DNA of 64,000 nt from Flavobacteriales bacterium (lineage in GTDB: Bacteria; Bacteroidota; Bacteroidia; Flavobacteriales_C; GCA-002722245). The position numbers and the translations under genes are program-made. Below, piece by piece: positions 44,755 to 54,234 of this stretch. The number at the start of each line of letters is the position of its first letter. Positions within the stretch are counted from its first letter, which is position 1. The notes below the pieces were generated by a model. It ran no database searches. It was not told the origin of the DNA and saw nothing but the letters and a program-made list of their open reading frames with translations. The DNA lies in NCBI GenBank assembly GCA_023251075.1, contig JAHEZM010000008.1:1-64000 (forward strand), written 5' to 3'.

Positions 44755-47700
44755 TTTGCCATTTCATTATTCATTAATTCTAAAGCCGGAGTTTCATCAG
44801 GTGTGACTTCAGGCACATTAAATTCTCCTTCTTCAATAATTGTTTTTCCGTCTTCGTCGTAGTTCACGTATTTGCCATAAGGTTCATGATTTCTAACCTG
44901 AAATTCTTGTTGCAAATTGCCATTGGGATAAAATACTTGAACTTTTCCATTTCCGTTTTTCAACTGATTAATTCCCTGTGCATTGTTGTAAGCAGAAAAA
45001 AGTATGTCGAAATTTATTTGCGGCACTCCCTTAATCTCTGTACCCATATCATACTCGCTTTCCAATAATCCTTCATATTTTATTTTTCCATTGCTATAGT
45101 ATTCTTTGTAATAGCCTGATCCAATTCTATCCCCCATTTTGTAATCTTCCCTATACAATACTTCGCTTTCTAATTTTCCGGCTGCGGTGTAATATTTCCA
45201 GATACCCGTTTTGTACATTCCATAATTGTAAATTCTTTTCTTTACAGCTTCAAGAGCTGGTACTACCGCTGGCTCAGTATATTCCACAGATCTGGTAGAA
45301 TCCATTACAGCAATGTCCTCCTCAATATACGCTTCTGCTTTTACAGTATCGGCCACTGCATAATCCCCATAATCTAACGATAAAGCTGGTTCCGATGGAT
45401 CATAACTATACTGCCCCGAACAATACATTATACCTTCTGCGGTGTAATATTTTACTTTTCCGGCAATAGTCATTTTCGATTGCCAATTGCTGATAAATGT
45501 AACCGGACCATAGGATCTCATATCCAATACATAGGGCTCATCATAATAAGCGCCTCTATATCCATTTGTACTCATTGCCGAATCAATTTGCAACACCACT
45601 CTTTTTTTATTCGAGGGATCATACAGTGTTAATGTTCCTGTAGGTTCATCATTTTTATGTTGCCCATACAACTTATAGCTTCCTTCTTCATTTTGTTCCA
45701 TTTGCATGAAAGCGCCTTCCCTGCTTCCGTTTTTATAAGTTTCAAATCCGAGAGTATCTCCGCCTTCTGTAAGCGTGTAAGCCACACCGTGAAGTTTACC
45801 ATCATAGTAATTTGAAACAGCTTGTTTGCTTCCATTTTCATAGTAAAAAATAGTAGTTCCTTCTCTTTTTCCTGATTTATTAAAAACCTCTACTTCCTTC
45901 AGCGCTCCATTGTATCCATAATAATAGCTCGTATCACATTTTTCACCATTACAATACATAAAATCATGTTCAACAATGGTTTTATTATAATCTTTTGAAT
46001 ACTGTTTTTCAATGGAATGACCGTTTAGCAAACCATTGACATAATTCTCTTCTTTGATTTCACTACTTCTTAAATTTCCTTCTTTGTCTACACGTTCTTT
46101 TGAAGTAATCATTTTACCATGCACTTTACCATTTTTTAATTCGATATGTGCTGTTGCTATTTTTTTTCTTTCATACAATTTTGCTTCTAGCAATTGAGGA
46201 TCGCCATTTACAATTACCAATTTGGCGTACGAATTTTTTATAGTTTGTAATTCTTTTGCAAATTCAGCATCGTCTCCTTTTCTTTTTTTCTTCTTCTCCA
46301 ATTGTTGTTGAAGCGGTTCATAGGCCATAAGATCAATCAAAACAGATTGGTTGGTTACTTTCAGCAATTGCTTACCATCACCCATCATTGCGCTGATATC
46401 TCCGGTAAATAATTTGTTTTGAAAATAAACCCTAACCGAATCGTTGTCGTTATTTTTTCTTCTAAGCATAGAACTTTTTGCGTTCAATACAGAAGCCACA
46501 GTGGTTTCGCGCTTCTCTTCACGAGTATTTTTTAAAGTATTGTAAAACACCACCTTAATATCTCCAGCCTGAAAAACATTGTTGTAAACCAATTCTTCTT
46601 TTCCAATTTTCTTAATCTCAAAATCTAAACGGAAAAGATTTTTCTCTTCTGTAAGTCGAACAAATTCTCTTCCTTTTTTCGATGGAATGATATAGGTGTA
46701 AACTTTATTTCCTTCTTTAATCGCAAAGGATTTAAGAAGCAATGAATCAACATTTACGGCACTTTCACCATAGGATCCACTCGCTTGTATAAAAGGTTCG
46801 AAGTTGGCGTAGGTCCATTGCAATTTTCCTTTTTTATCTACTTCCCATCTCTCATAAATATAATCGCCTGTATAAGATTCTACCTTTTTTAATTTCCCTT
46901 TTTCCGAATAATAACTCATGTTATATCTCTTCAATCCCAGTGTATCAGAAAGCATGGATTTAGCAACACCTTTTTTTCCATTTGGGTGATAGAGGATATC
47001 GAAAGTAACATTCGACATATACCCTTCCTCATTCGTGATTTTAGAGAAATTGCCTACCAATCTTCCGTTCTCATAATAAGCTTTACATTCGCCTTCCATT
47101 GGCATTTGTAGCGCATAAAAATTGTATTTTACATCTTCTTCCGACACCTGATTGACATAATCTTCCGTTATAATTAAAGGCAATTTCCCCTTAATATCGA
47201 AACGCAATTTTCCATTGCAATAAAACTCCTGATAAGTACCTGTTTCTGAATTTTGAACTCCGTAAACTTTTTGTAAATAAATCTTTTTGCTTTCATCACA
47301 GTAAGCAAAATATTTGTAATTATTTCCTTGCTGACCATAAATATATTCGCCTTCTTCACTAACATAAGTTTTGCCGTTAACACTAGCATGACGCACTACT
47401 TTCCCGTGCAATACACCCATATCATAAGTTTCTTCATCGAGAGTATTATCTAAACAATCAACACATCTGGTTGTCCACAAACCCGTTTTCTCTCCGTTAA
47501 CGTAGGCACCTGTTTTAGCAATTTGACCCGACTCATCATAAAAAGTGGCAAATCCTTGCGGGTTACTATTTTCTATAGTAAACTCTGCACGAACTATTCT
47601 GTTTTCGGTAGTTCCATTCTCCTGCAAAATCACATACTTACCATCCGGAAGATTTTGATAAACATAAGGAATATTCATCTGCCAACTTTCATCATAAGCA

Positions 47701-48014
47701 TAAGAATAGTCGACCGCTGCCAACGAGTCAATATCAATACTTTTTTGATCACCTCCATCAGAATCTCCCGAAACAGCCGTAGCATCATAATAAGTAGCTG
47801 GCACTAAATAAGGATAAATAAAATACATTTCATTATGGTATAACATTGAATCCAGCACCCCATATTCATAGGCATCCTCCTCTCCATCAGAATAGTTTGA
47901 TTCCTGAACTGCAGAAGTATCTGGTGCATAATCGTAATTCTCAATTCCTCTAATATCTTGTGCAAATAAATTTGTTGCGCTCAATACAGTAATTCCTAAT
48001 AGTAGTTTTTTCAT
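44751..48014 (-). CDS. MORN-repeat secreted paralog P3 (lacks the C-terminal module)
   Basis: 1087 residues. Signal peptide MKKLLLGITVLSATNLFAQ, then a long acidic tyrosine/aspartate-rich N-terminal segment, YFIYPYLVP, IPYVYQNLPDGKYVILQE (a changed PPVLDSLP motif), MORN repeats (YVNGEKTGLWTTRCVDC), YYENGRLVGNF, FDILYHPNGKKG, VYFQNKLFTGDI and a second repeat group. It keeps LKNGNGKVQVFYPNGNL but ends soon after: the GRWLxGDLxGINYLDxxCF module present in the other nine copies is missing and the tail is VPEVTPDETPALELMNNEMAK-like. The stop still overlaps the P4 start by four bases, so the loss is not a simple recent truncation. Confidence 0.9.
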   Translation of the reverse strand: MKKLLLGITVLSATNLFAQDIRGIENYDYAPDTSAVQESNYSDGEEDAYEYGVLDSMLYHNEMYFIYPYLVPATYYDATAVSGDSDGGDQKSIDIDSLAAVDYSYAYDESWQMNIPYVYQNLPDGKYVILQENGTTENRIVRAEFTIENSNPQGFATFYDESGQIAKTGAYVNGEKTGLWTTRCVDCLDNTLDEETYDMGVLHGKVVRHASVNGKTYVSEEGEYIYGQQGNNYKYFAYCDESKKIYLQKVYGVQNSETGTYQEFYCNGKLRFDIKGKLPLIITEDYVNQVSEEDVKYNFYALQMPMEGECKAYYENGRLVGNFSKITNEEGYMSNVTFDILYHPNGKKGVAKSMLSDTLGLKRYNMSYYSEKGKLKKVESYTGDYIYERWEVDKKGKLQWTYANFEPFIQASGSYGESAVNVDSLLLKSFAIKEGNKVYTYIIPSKKGREFVRLTEEKNLFRLDFEIKKIGKEELVYNNVFQAGDIKVVFYNTLKNTREEKRETTVASVLNAKSSMLRRKNNDNDSVRVYFQNKLFTGDISAMMGDGKQLLKVTNQSVLIDLMAYEPLQQQLEKKKKRKGDDAEFAKELQTIKNSYAKLVIVNGDPQLLEAKLYERKKIATAHIELKNGKVHGKMITSKERVDKEGNLRSSEIKEENYVNGLLNGHSIEKQYSKDYNKTIVEHDFMYCNGEKCDTSYYYGYNGALKEVEVFNKSGKREGTTIFYYENGSKQAVSNYYDGKLHGVAYTLTEGGDTLGFETYKNGSREGAFMQMEQNEEGSYKLYGQHKNDEPTGTLTLYDPSNKKRVVLQIDSAMSTNGYRGAYYDEPYVLDMRSYGPVTFISNWQSKMTIAGKVKYYTAEGIMYCSGQYSYDPSEPALSLDYGDYAVADTVKAEAYIEEDIAVMDSTRSVEYTEPAVVPALEAVKKRIYNYGMYKTGIWKYYTAAGKLESEVLYREDYKMGDRIGSGYYKEYYSNGKIKYEGLLESEYDMGTEIKGVPQINFDILFSAYNNAQGINQLKNGNGKVQVFYPNGNLQQEFQVRNHEPYGKYVNYDEDGKTIIEEGEFNVPEVTPDETPALELMNNEMAK

Positions 48015-51000
48015 TATTTTTTTCTTTTAAATGTATAGTCTCTTGAGCTTATTTCGTCTCCTTTTGTATTGTAAACTGTTTCTTTAATTTCAATGATATT
48101 TTGATTTTCTTCGATATATTCTTTCTCCTCTTCCATACTTTCAAAACAGCGCTCATCGAGGTAATTAATACCTTCTAAATCTCCTTCCAGCCAACGGCCC
48201 ACTTTATTTCCTAAAACATATTTTCCCACTCTACACAATTGTTCGGCTTTATTATATTCTTTAAACCACCCGTCCTTATTTCCATTTACAACTTTTATCT
48301 CATAGCGCAGCAATCCATTAGAATGAATTATTTTTAACAATCCCGTTCCGTTCTTTACAATATAAATTCCTTCCGGCGACAAATAATCCTTCACTACCAA
48401 ATCGTAATCTATTTCTGGTAAATCGCTCTCACACTCAGTTATTGCCGTTTCTGAAATTACTATTCCTGAATATTTTAATTTTCCGGAAGGATAGTATTCT
48501 TCGTATAAAGCTTGGCCTGATAAAACATTATTTTTTGTAATGGTTAATACTTGCGAACCATACCTTGTATCATCATAAATTATTTTTTTAGCAACATTCC
48601 CTTCTATATCATAGTACTTCCACACACCCATTTTAAACATATCATAAGAATACAATGTATCGGCTTTTGTTTTAAAGGCAGAATTGTCCTCCGCCATATC
48701 CAGCGCTAGATGTGAAAAATCATTCTCTGTTTCATAACTAATACTTGTAGAGTAATTTGTTCTTCCAATACAATACAGTTTACCGTTTGGATAATATATT
48801 TTTATTGTTCCTGCTACTTTAAAATTCGATTCCCAATTTTGCAGAAATCCTTTTTGTATTCCAGGATACTGTTCAACAAAATCAGAACTATCAATTTTGA
48901 TTTCTAAACGTTTTATTCCACTTGCATCATAGCACTCCACCACATCCGCCAACTTTCCTTTTTTATAATGAGCCAACATTTTTATCCCTTTGCTTTGCGA
49001 ATTTTCTTCTATAGCAACAAAAATCCCCGCCCCTTCCAACAGCCCTTTTGTATAATTGTACTTCGCAAGTGTATCTCCCTCTCTACTTAATGTATAACTC
49101 AACCCTTCTTCTATACCATGAAAATAATTTTTTACCTCTTTTGCTTGTGAATCGCGCATGAAAGTAGTTTGTTCTCCATGTTGTTTCCCATCGATATCAT
49201 AAACAAATATTTCAGAAAGATCACCCGATTTATTGTACTTAAAACAAGTATCTTTCTTTATTCCGAAATAATAATTTTCATCTTTTTTCAAGAACATCTT
49301 TTGTGTTTTCTTATTTAATTTCCACTCGCGCATTCTGCCATGTGGCAAGCCCTCAAAAAATTCTGCTTCTATTTTTCCGCCTTCTTTTAATTGCCCTGTA
49401 ATGTCTTGTTTCATAGATATTTCACCTGTTAGCAAACCATGGGGCAAGGTGTTTTTAAATTCGCAATGTGCTTTTCCGTTTATCAAAGCGCCTTCTATTT
49501 TAACATCAAGGGTTTTAATATCTCCTTTCTTACATAAAAATATTATGGAAGATTTTTCCATATCTACTCCACCCTTCATAAAAAACTCTTCTCCTTTTAA
49601 AGGGCGCAAATTCACATATAGTATTTTATCTTGCTTTTTTGTAATATAATTTTCGTTGGATGCCGTAAGATGAATTTCACCGGTGAAAGGCAAATCCTTG
49701 TAGTAAAAAACCATAGAATCTAATCGATTTTTCAAATTCCCATTCAAATTATGTAGTGCTTTCCCCATCAAACTAAATGGAGTTTTGCGCAACATTGCTT
49801 TAGGATTTTTATCTCTGGAGGTGTATGTAATAATTTTTATATCATCGAATTTTTGTGTGGTTTGGTATGCATAATTCAACGTGTCGAATGAATCAATAGT
49901 AAAATCCATACTAATCATTTTGCCTTCTGTTTTTTCAAACTTTTGCATATTTAAAATCGGACTCACATAAGTATAATTTTTTGCAATGCTGTCGCACCTA
50001 ACCCATAGTAAAATCAGGCTGTCTCGTGAATTAATTAAATTTTTAAGCGGTGAGATCAAACTATAATTTGCAAATTGAATTTCCAATTTTTCATTGGTTT
50101 TGTTTTTAAATTCATAAGCCTGCCACCCCGCATACAAATCACTTGTTTGAAGATATAATATCTGCTTGTTTAAATTTCCTTCCTCATCAAAAAATCTAAT
50201 CCGCATTCTTTTCAATTCCAAAGTATCACTCATGGCATCTTGAATAGAAAACTTTTTTCCATTAGAATGATAAATTGTGTCGTAATGAATAGTGTTAATT
50301 GACGTTTTACTGGAGTATGTAAATTTTCCAAAAAGCTTTCCATTAGAGTAATAACAAGTAAAAGGAACTCTCTCTGGAATTTCTCCTATTTCTTCCAATT
50401 CTTTTAAATGGCAGTATTCCAAATGACCCGAACTGTAATTTGTTACCCTTATAAAATTATTCTTTGCATAATCCTCAGGTTTAATTTCCAATCGAATTTG
50501 TTTATTAGGGTAATAATGCGTGTATTTTTCTATCAAAATACCTTCCTTTCCACCCAAAGCTTCTTTTTGCAGATATGATTTCCCCTCAGCGCTTACGCCA
50601 TAAACCTTTAGATTTGCCTCGCCTTTCATATTGGAAAGAAATATACCCTCTTCCTTCAAATACACTTTATTATTCACGCACTGAAATTCTTTATACGCAC
50701 CATTTTTCGCGCCATCTTTATATTGATATTCATTCACCAATTCACAATCTCCTTCAAAAATATGATGAGTCCACAATCCATTTTTTAATCCTTTTAAATA
50801 CGTTCCTTTTGATTGCGTTTTTCCGTCATTATAGAAAGTTTCGCAATTACCATTAATAACTCCTTTGGCTACATTAAAATGAGCCCTAACCAGGGAATCT
50901 TTTTCTAACAAAACATATTTACCTGAAGGCAAAGAATCATAATAGGGAGGGATTTCCACTTCTTTTTCTTTCTCAACAATAGGCGCAGGCACAAAATCAT

Positions 51001-51178
51001 CATAAACAGGAGCCAAATTATCAACCCAATCTTTCTCCACTTCTTCCAACGCAAAAGGATAAACAAAACATTTTTCGCCTTTAAAATCAATAATTTTTAA
51101 TTGTATTGTTGCTCTTGTGCTTTGTGCAAATAAATTAACTGTACTAAATAAAATAATTCCCAGTAGTAGTTTTTTCAT
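48014..51178 (-). CDS. MORN-repeat secreted paralog P2
   Basis: 1054 residues. Signal peptide MKKLLLGIILFSTVNLFAQ is nearly that of P3. Family parts: EKCFVYPFAL, IPPYYDSLPSGKYVLLEK (about 75-95), MORN repeats (YLKGLKNGLWTHHIFEGDCE, CETFYNDGKTQSKG), YYSNGKLFGKF, IYHSNGKKFSI, FYYKDLPFTGEI near 500, and the C-terminal module IVKNGTGLLKI, GWFKEYNKAEQLCRVGKY, GRWLEGDLEGINYLDERCFESMEEEK, YTFKRKK. The stop and start codons overlap by one base on both sides (TAATG), an arrangement shared only by P1-P2 and P2-P3 in the array. Confidence 0.9.
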   Translation of the reverse strand: MKKLLLGIILFSTVNLFAQSTRATIQLKIIDFKGEKCFVYPFALEEVEKDWVDNLAPVYDDFVPAPIVEKEKEVEIPPYYDSLPSGKYVLLEKDSLVRAHFNVAKGVINGNCETFYNDGKTQSKGTYLKGLKNGLWTHHIFEGDCELVNEYQYKDGAKNGAYKEFQCVNNKVYLKEEGIFLSNMKGEANLKVYGVSAEGKSYLQKEALGGKEGILIEKYTHYYPNKQIRLEIKPEDYAKNNFIRVTNYSSGHLEYCHLKELEEIGEIPERVPFTCYYSNGKLFGKFTYSSKTSINTIHYDTIYHSNGKKFSIQDAMSDTLELKRMRIRFFDEEGNLNKQILYLQTSDLYAGWQAYEFKNKTNEKLEIQFANYSLISPLKNLINSRDSLILLWVRCDSIAKNYTYVSPILNMQKFEKTEGKMISMDFTIDSFDTLNYAYQTTQKFDDIKIITYTSRDKNPKAMLRKTPFSLMGKALHNLNGNLKNRLDSMVFYYKDLPFTGEIHLTASNENYITKKQDKILYVNLRPLKGEEFFMKGGVDMEKSSIIFLCKKGDIKTLDVKIEGALINGKAHCEFKNTLPHGLLTGEISMKQDITGQLKEGGKIEAEFFEGLPHGRMREWKLNKKTQKMFLKKDENYYFGIKKDTCFKYNKSGDLSEIFVYDIDGKQHGEQTTFMRDSQAKEVKNYFHGIEEGLSYTLSREGDTLAKYNYTKGLLEGAGIFVAIEENSQSKGIKMLAHYKKGKLADVVECYDASGIKRLEIKIDSSDFVEQYPGIQKGFLQNWESNFKVAGTIKIYYPNGKLYCIGRTNYSTSISYETENDFSHLALDMAEDNSAFKTKADTLYSYDMFKMGVWKYYDIEGNVAKKIIYDDTRYGSQVLTITKNNVLSGQALYEEYYPSGKLKYSGIVISETAITECESDLPEIDYDLVVKDYLSPEGIYIVKNGTGLLKIIHSNGLLRYEIKVVNGNKDGWFKEYNKAEQLCRVGKYVLGNKVGRWLEGDLEGINYLDERCFESMEEEKEYIEENQNIIEIKETVYNTKGDEISSRDYTFKRKK

Positions 51179-54084
51179 TATTTTTTTCTTTTTACCTGAT
51201 AAGTTTTTTGATTTACAATATTTCCTTTTGAATAAAATATTTCTTCGATTTCAATATTGTTGATTTCCTCTTGCTGCTGAATTTGTTGGGCTTCCGCCGA
51301 TTCAAAACAGTTTTCAGCGAGGTAATTGATACCCGTAAGATCGCCTTTGAGCCATCTGCCTTCCGGTAATCCTTCTTCATATTTTCCAACGCAAATCAAT
51401 GTTCCTTTTTTATTGTATTCTTTCCAAATATTGGTTTTGATTCCATCTTTTAATTCCCCTTCAAAATGCAAAAGTCCATTGGAATAAAACAATTCGATTT
51501 TTCCATTTCCATTTTTCACCAAAGTATCTCCATTGGCGTTAATGAAATAATCGTAATACACGTCACTCTCATCTTCCAAAAATTCCGATTCACAATCTTT
51601 TTCAAAAGCTAGTTCGCTCCACTTTCCTTTATACTTCAATGTTCCAGAAGGGTAATATTCCTCATAAGTTGAAGCAATAAAATTAATCTTTTTCCTTGTT
51701 CTTCCATCGGAATAATAATAAGCCCATGTTCCTACCGGAAATTTTTCCCATGCACCACCATAAGTATTTTGAACATACTTATGCGAAATATTGCCTTCAA
51801 AATATACTTTTCCGTTGGGGTAAAACTGCTTTACATTTCCCGTAAAATAAGGCAGATGCCATAAATTAGTAAGTACCCCATCAAAATATTCATATTCAGT
51901 CATCACCTCACATTTTTCAGCTGCCACCTGCATTCTAATATTACCCACAACATCCTTAACCACTAAAGTTTTCATTCTACCGCTATCAGCCTGCATCCAA
52001 TAAGTATAGATAGGTTTGTCGTTGAAATTTTCATCTTTTCTATAATAAGCACCATCCAATAATTCATATATGTAATTTTTCTTTTCCAGTGTATCTCCAC
52101 TTTCCGACAAGCGGCAATACGGTCCATGATGTACGCCGTTTTTGTAAAAACAACTACTTGCTATATTGCCATTGTCATGATAATATATTTCAGCTCCGTC
52201 TTCTTCGCCAGCGATGTAATTTGTTCTGAATATGCACTTCCCCTCGTAGTTGTATTCTGTCCATTCCCCTTCCAATAAACCATGTTTGTAATACCTTTTT
52301 GATTCAATTTTTTTTCCCCAATAGTTTACGCTTTCTCCCTCTAAATAACCATTTTCATAAGCGCGTTGAAAAATGATTTTTTTTCTTGAAAAACCAGTTT
52401 CTTTTCCGTGAACCAGATGGTTTTTAATATTTGTTTCGTAATCAAAGTGACGATCTTCCTCCACTAAATCATAAAAGGAAATTTTGGTGATGCTTCCATT
52501 CACAATTTCAATCTTCGACACCTGATCACTCCGCCACCAATCTTTTTCACCATAATCGTAATAAAGCTGTTTCTTCGTTGCTTTAAATAATCCGCGTTCA
52601 GAAACTTTGTACAAATTCAAAACCCCTGTATAAGGTTTGTTTTGATAGTGGAAAAACATTGAATCCAGCATCTGGCTTTCCAATTGACTTAAAAAACAGG
52701 TGTCGTTTAAATACTCATAATCTATCCCTTGAAATGCTGCTCCTTCTGTATAAAATCCCTCTTCTTCCTTTCCGGTTCTAAATTCTAAATCTCGAAAATG
52801 AGCTATGATCTTTAACTCGCCTTCTTCAATGGTATCAACACAATAAAATGGCTTGCCTGAGTTTTGAATACAAAAGTTTTTCCTTCTGTTGCCGTGTAAA
52901 TATTTTTGTAAAAGCCGGTCGTGACCACTCCAAATATAAGTTGAATCATACTCCTTTTCATTTTTACTAACCCGCCATAAAATCAACGAATCACCAGGAA
53001 TAGCATGGTCATCATATCGCTGAAAATGTTCTTGGGTAAAGTACGAACAGTAGGATTTTCCATTTTTCAGAAAAGTTATTTCCTTATGTAAATGTGTTTC
53101 GCTCTCACTATCTTTTATAAAATATTTGTCCTTAACCCGCTCGCCAGAATCATCATAACAATGATAAACGAAATGTCGAATTTTAAAGGTGTCGGCAAGG
53201 TTTTCTTTAATTACTGCAACCCTTCCGTTTAAATGAAACAAAGTATCAAAATCAACGGCTGCTGCTTCCATCCAATCATTCAAATAATCGTTAAACACAA
53301 CAAAGTTGTAGAAATTTCCTAATGGCTGACCATTGGGATAATACACTTTAAAACCAATATTTCGGGGATGATCTCCGCCTAGCAAATCAGAAAAATTTTC
53401 TTCTGGTTTAAACAATTCCTCAAAGTCGTACAATCTCAGTGGTTCATTATAAACCGCTACAGAGGTATCGCTAAAAAACTCAATTTTCTTTTGCTGATTT
53501 TCATGGAAGGATTGATATTTATAAGCATAAAAACTAGCTTGTCTGGTAAAAGCTCCGGTTGGTTTTTGTTCACCATTCCATAAGTGAGAATAAACCGCTC
53601 CATTTGGCCAATACCATATTTCCTCGCCAAAAGGCAAACTATTGCGGTAGTAAATTTTATTCTGAATTCCGTTTTTATAATCTTTATTGTAAGTAATACT
53701 CAGCCCCTCTTTCATTCCGTTTTTATATTGTACACTTCCTATCGTATCTCCTTTCTCATCAAAATAAAAAACTTGCCCCTCAAGCGTGCTATTCACCATA
53801 TGAAAAGAAGCTCCCGTAATGGTTGCTATTTTTTTCTTTCCGGGATAAGGAGAACCATTCATTACATAATTTCCATCGGGTAATTTTTCTGTGATAGGTG
53901 GTACTTCTCCTAATTTTAAAAAGAAGCGCTTAGCATCATTCTGCTGTTCTTCCCACTGATACTGCAAAGGATAAACGAAATACTTGTTTCCATGAATAAG
54001 CGTAATTTCAGGGCGTTGAGATTGGGCATGAAGTTTAAAACAAAATGCTTGCAACACTAATAAAAAAAGTAAAATTGATCTCAT
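51178..54084 (-). CDS. MORN-repeat secreted paralog P1 (promoter-proximal)
   Basis: 968 residues from MRSILLFLLVLQAF (54084), which gives a signal peptide ending LHAQ; the frame is open 26 codons upstream but that stretch overlaps the likely promoter. Family parts: NKYFVYPLQY, VPPITEKLPDGNYVMNG (the most divergent N-terminal motif), MORN repeats (YKNGMKEGLSITYNKDYKNG), YYPNGQPLGNF, FHYQNKPYTGVL, a second repeat set (YKHGLLEGEWTEYNYEGK, YKNGVHHGPYCRLSESGDTL) and the module GDTLVKNGNGKIELFYSN, KEYNKKGTLICVGKY, GRWLKGDLTGINYLAENCFESAE, ending YQVKRKK. Its promoter region is shared, back to back, with the TonB receptor gene. Confidence 0.9.
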   Translation of the reverse strand: MRSILLFLLVLQAFCFKLHAQSQRPEITLIHGNKYFVYPLQYQWEEQQNDAKRFFLKLGEVPPITEKLPDGNYVMNGSPYPGKKKIATITGASFHMVNSTLEGQVFYFDEKGDTIGSVQYKNGMKEGLSITYNKDYKNGIQNKIYYRNSLPFGEEIWYWPNGAVYSHLWNGEQKPTGAFTRQASFYAYKYQSFHENQQKKIEFFSDTSVAVYNEPLRLYDFEELFKPEENFSDLLGGDHPRNIGFKVYYPNGQPLGNFYNFVVFNDYLNDWMEAAAVDFDTLFHLNGRVAVIKENLADTFKIRHFVYHCYDDSGERVKDKYFIKDSESETHLHKEITFLKNGKSYCSYFTQEHFQRYDDHAIPGDSLILWRVSKNEKEYDSTYIWSGHDRLLQKYLHGNRRKNFCIQNSGKPFYCVDTIEEGELKIIAHFRDLEFRTGKEEEGFYTEGAAFQGIDYEYLNDTCFLSQLESQMLDSMFFHYQNKPYTGVLNLYKVSERGLFKATKKQLYYDYGEKDWWRSDQVSKIEIVNGSITKISFYDLVEEDRHFDYETNIKNHLVHGKETGFSRKKIIFQRAYENGYLEGESVNYWGKKIESKRYYKHGLLEGEWTEYNYEGKCIFRTNYIAGEEDGAEIYYHDNGNIASSCFYKNGVHHGPYCRLSESGDTLEKKNYIYELLDGAYYRKDENFNDKPIYTYWMQADSGRMKTLVVKDVVGNIRMQVAAEKCEVMTEYEYFDGVLTNLWHLPYFTGNVKQFYPNGKVYFEGNISHKYVQNTYGGAWEKFPVGTWAYYYSDGRTRKKINFIASTYEEYYPSGTLKYKGKWSELAFEKDCESEFLEDESDVYYDYFINANGDTLVKNGNGKIELFYSNGLLHFEGELKDGIKTNIWKEYNKKGTLICVGKYEEGLPEGRWLKGDLTGINYLAENCFESAEAQQIQQQEEINNIEIEEIFYSKGNIVNQKTYQVKRKK

Positions 54085-54102
54085 CCCTTGAATTTCGTTC
54101 CT

Positions 54103-54110
54103 CAAATATA
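54103..54110 (-). promoter_or_regulatory. -7 box for the MORN array (P1)
   Basis: Minus-strand TATATTTG, full TAnnTTTG match, ending 18 nt before the ATG at 54084. No -33 TTTG at the usual distance, so confidence is modest. It would drive P1-P4 and possibly more. Confidence 0.4.
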
Positions 54111-54208
54111 AAAGGCCTTTTCGGTATATTTTTCTTTTAACAATAATTATTATGTCTTTCAATAAAAATTTTACGGGAACATTTTAACTCGAATTCGTTT
54201 TCTCTGCT

Positions 54209-54216
54209 TATCTTCG
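54209..54216 (+). promoter_or_regulatory. Near-consensus -7 box for the TonB receptor gene
   Basis: TATCTTCG, one base off TAnnTTTG and identical to the octamer ahead of the TPR gene, ends 18 nt before the ATG at 54235. Confidence 0.35.
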
Positions 54217-54234
54217 CTCACCAAACTGAAACTC

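Noticed and set aside
22493-54084. Annotating the MORN paralogs as YwqK-type antitoxins
   Set aside because: YwqK-type labels arise from the shared MORN_2 repeat. The proteins here carry signal peptides, are about 1000 residues, and have no toxin partner in the window.
22493-54162. Plus-strand ORFs of 60-165 residues opposite the MORN genes
   Set aside because: They are low-complexity shadows with many F, I, Y, C and H residues, no ribosome site and no promoter; they follow from the codon use of the opposite strand.
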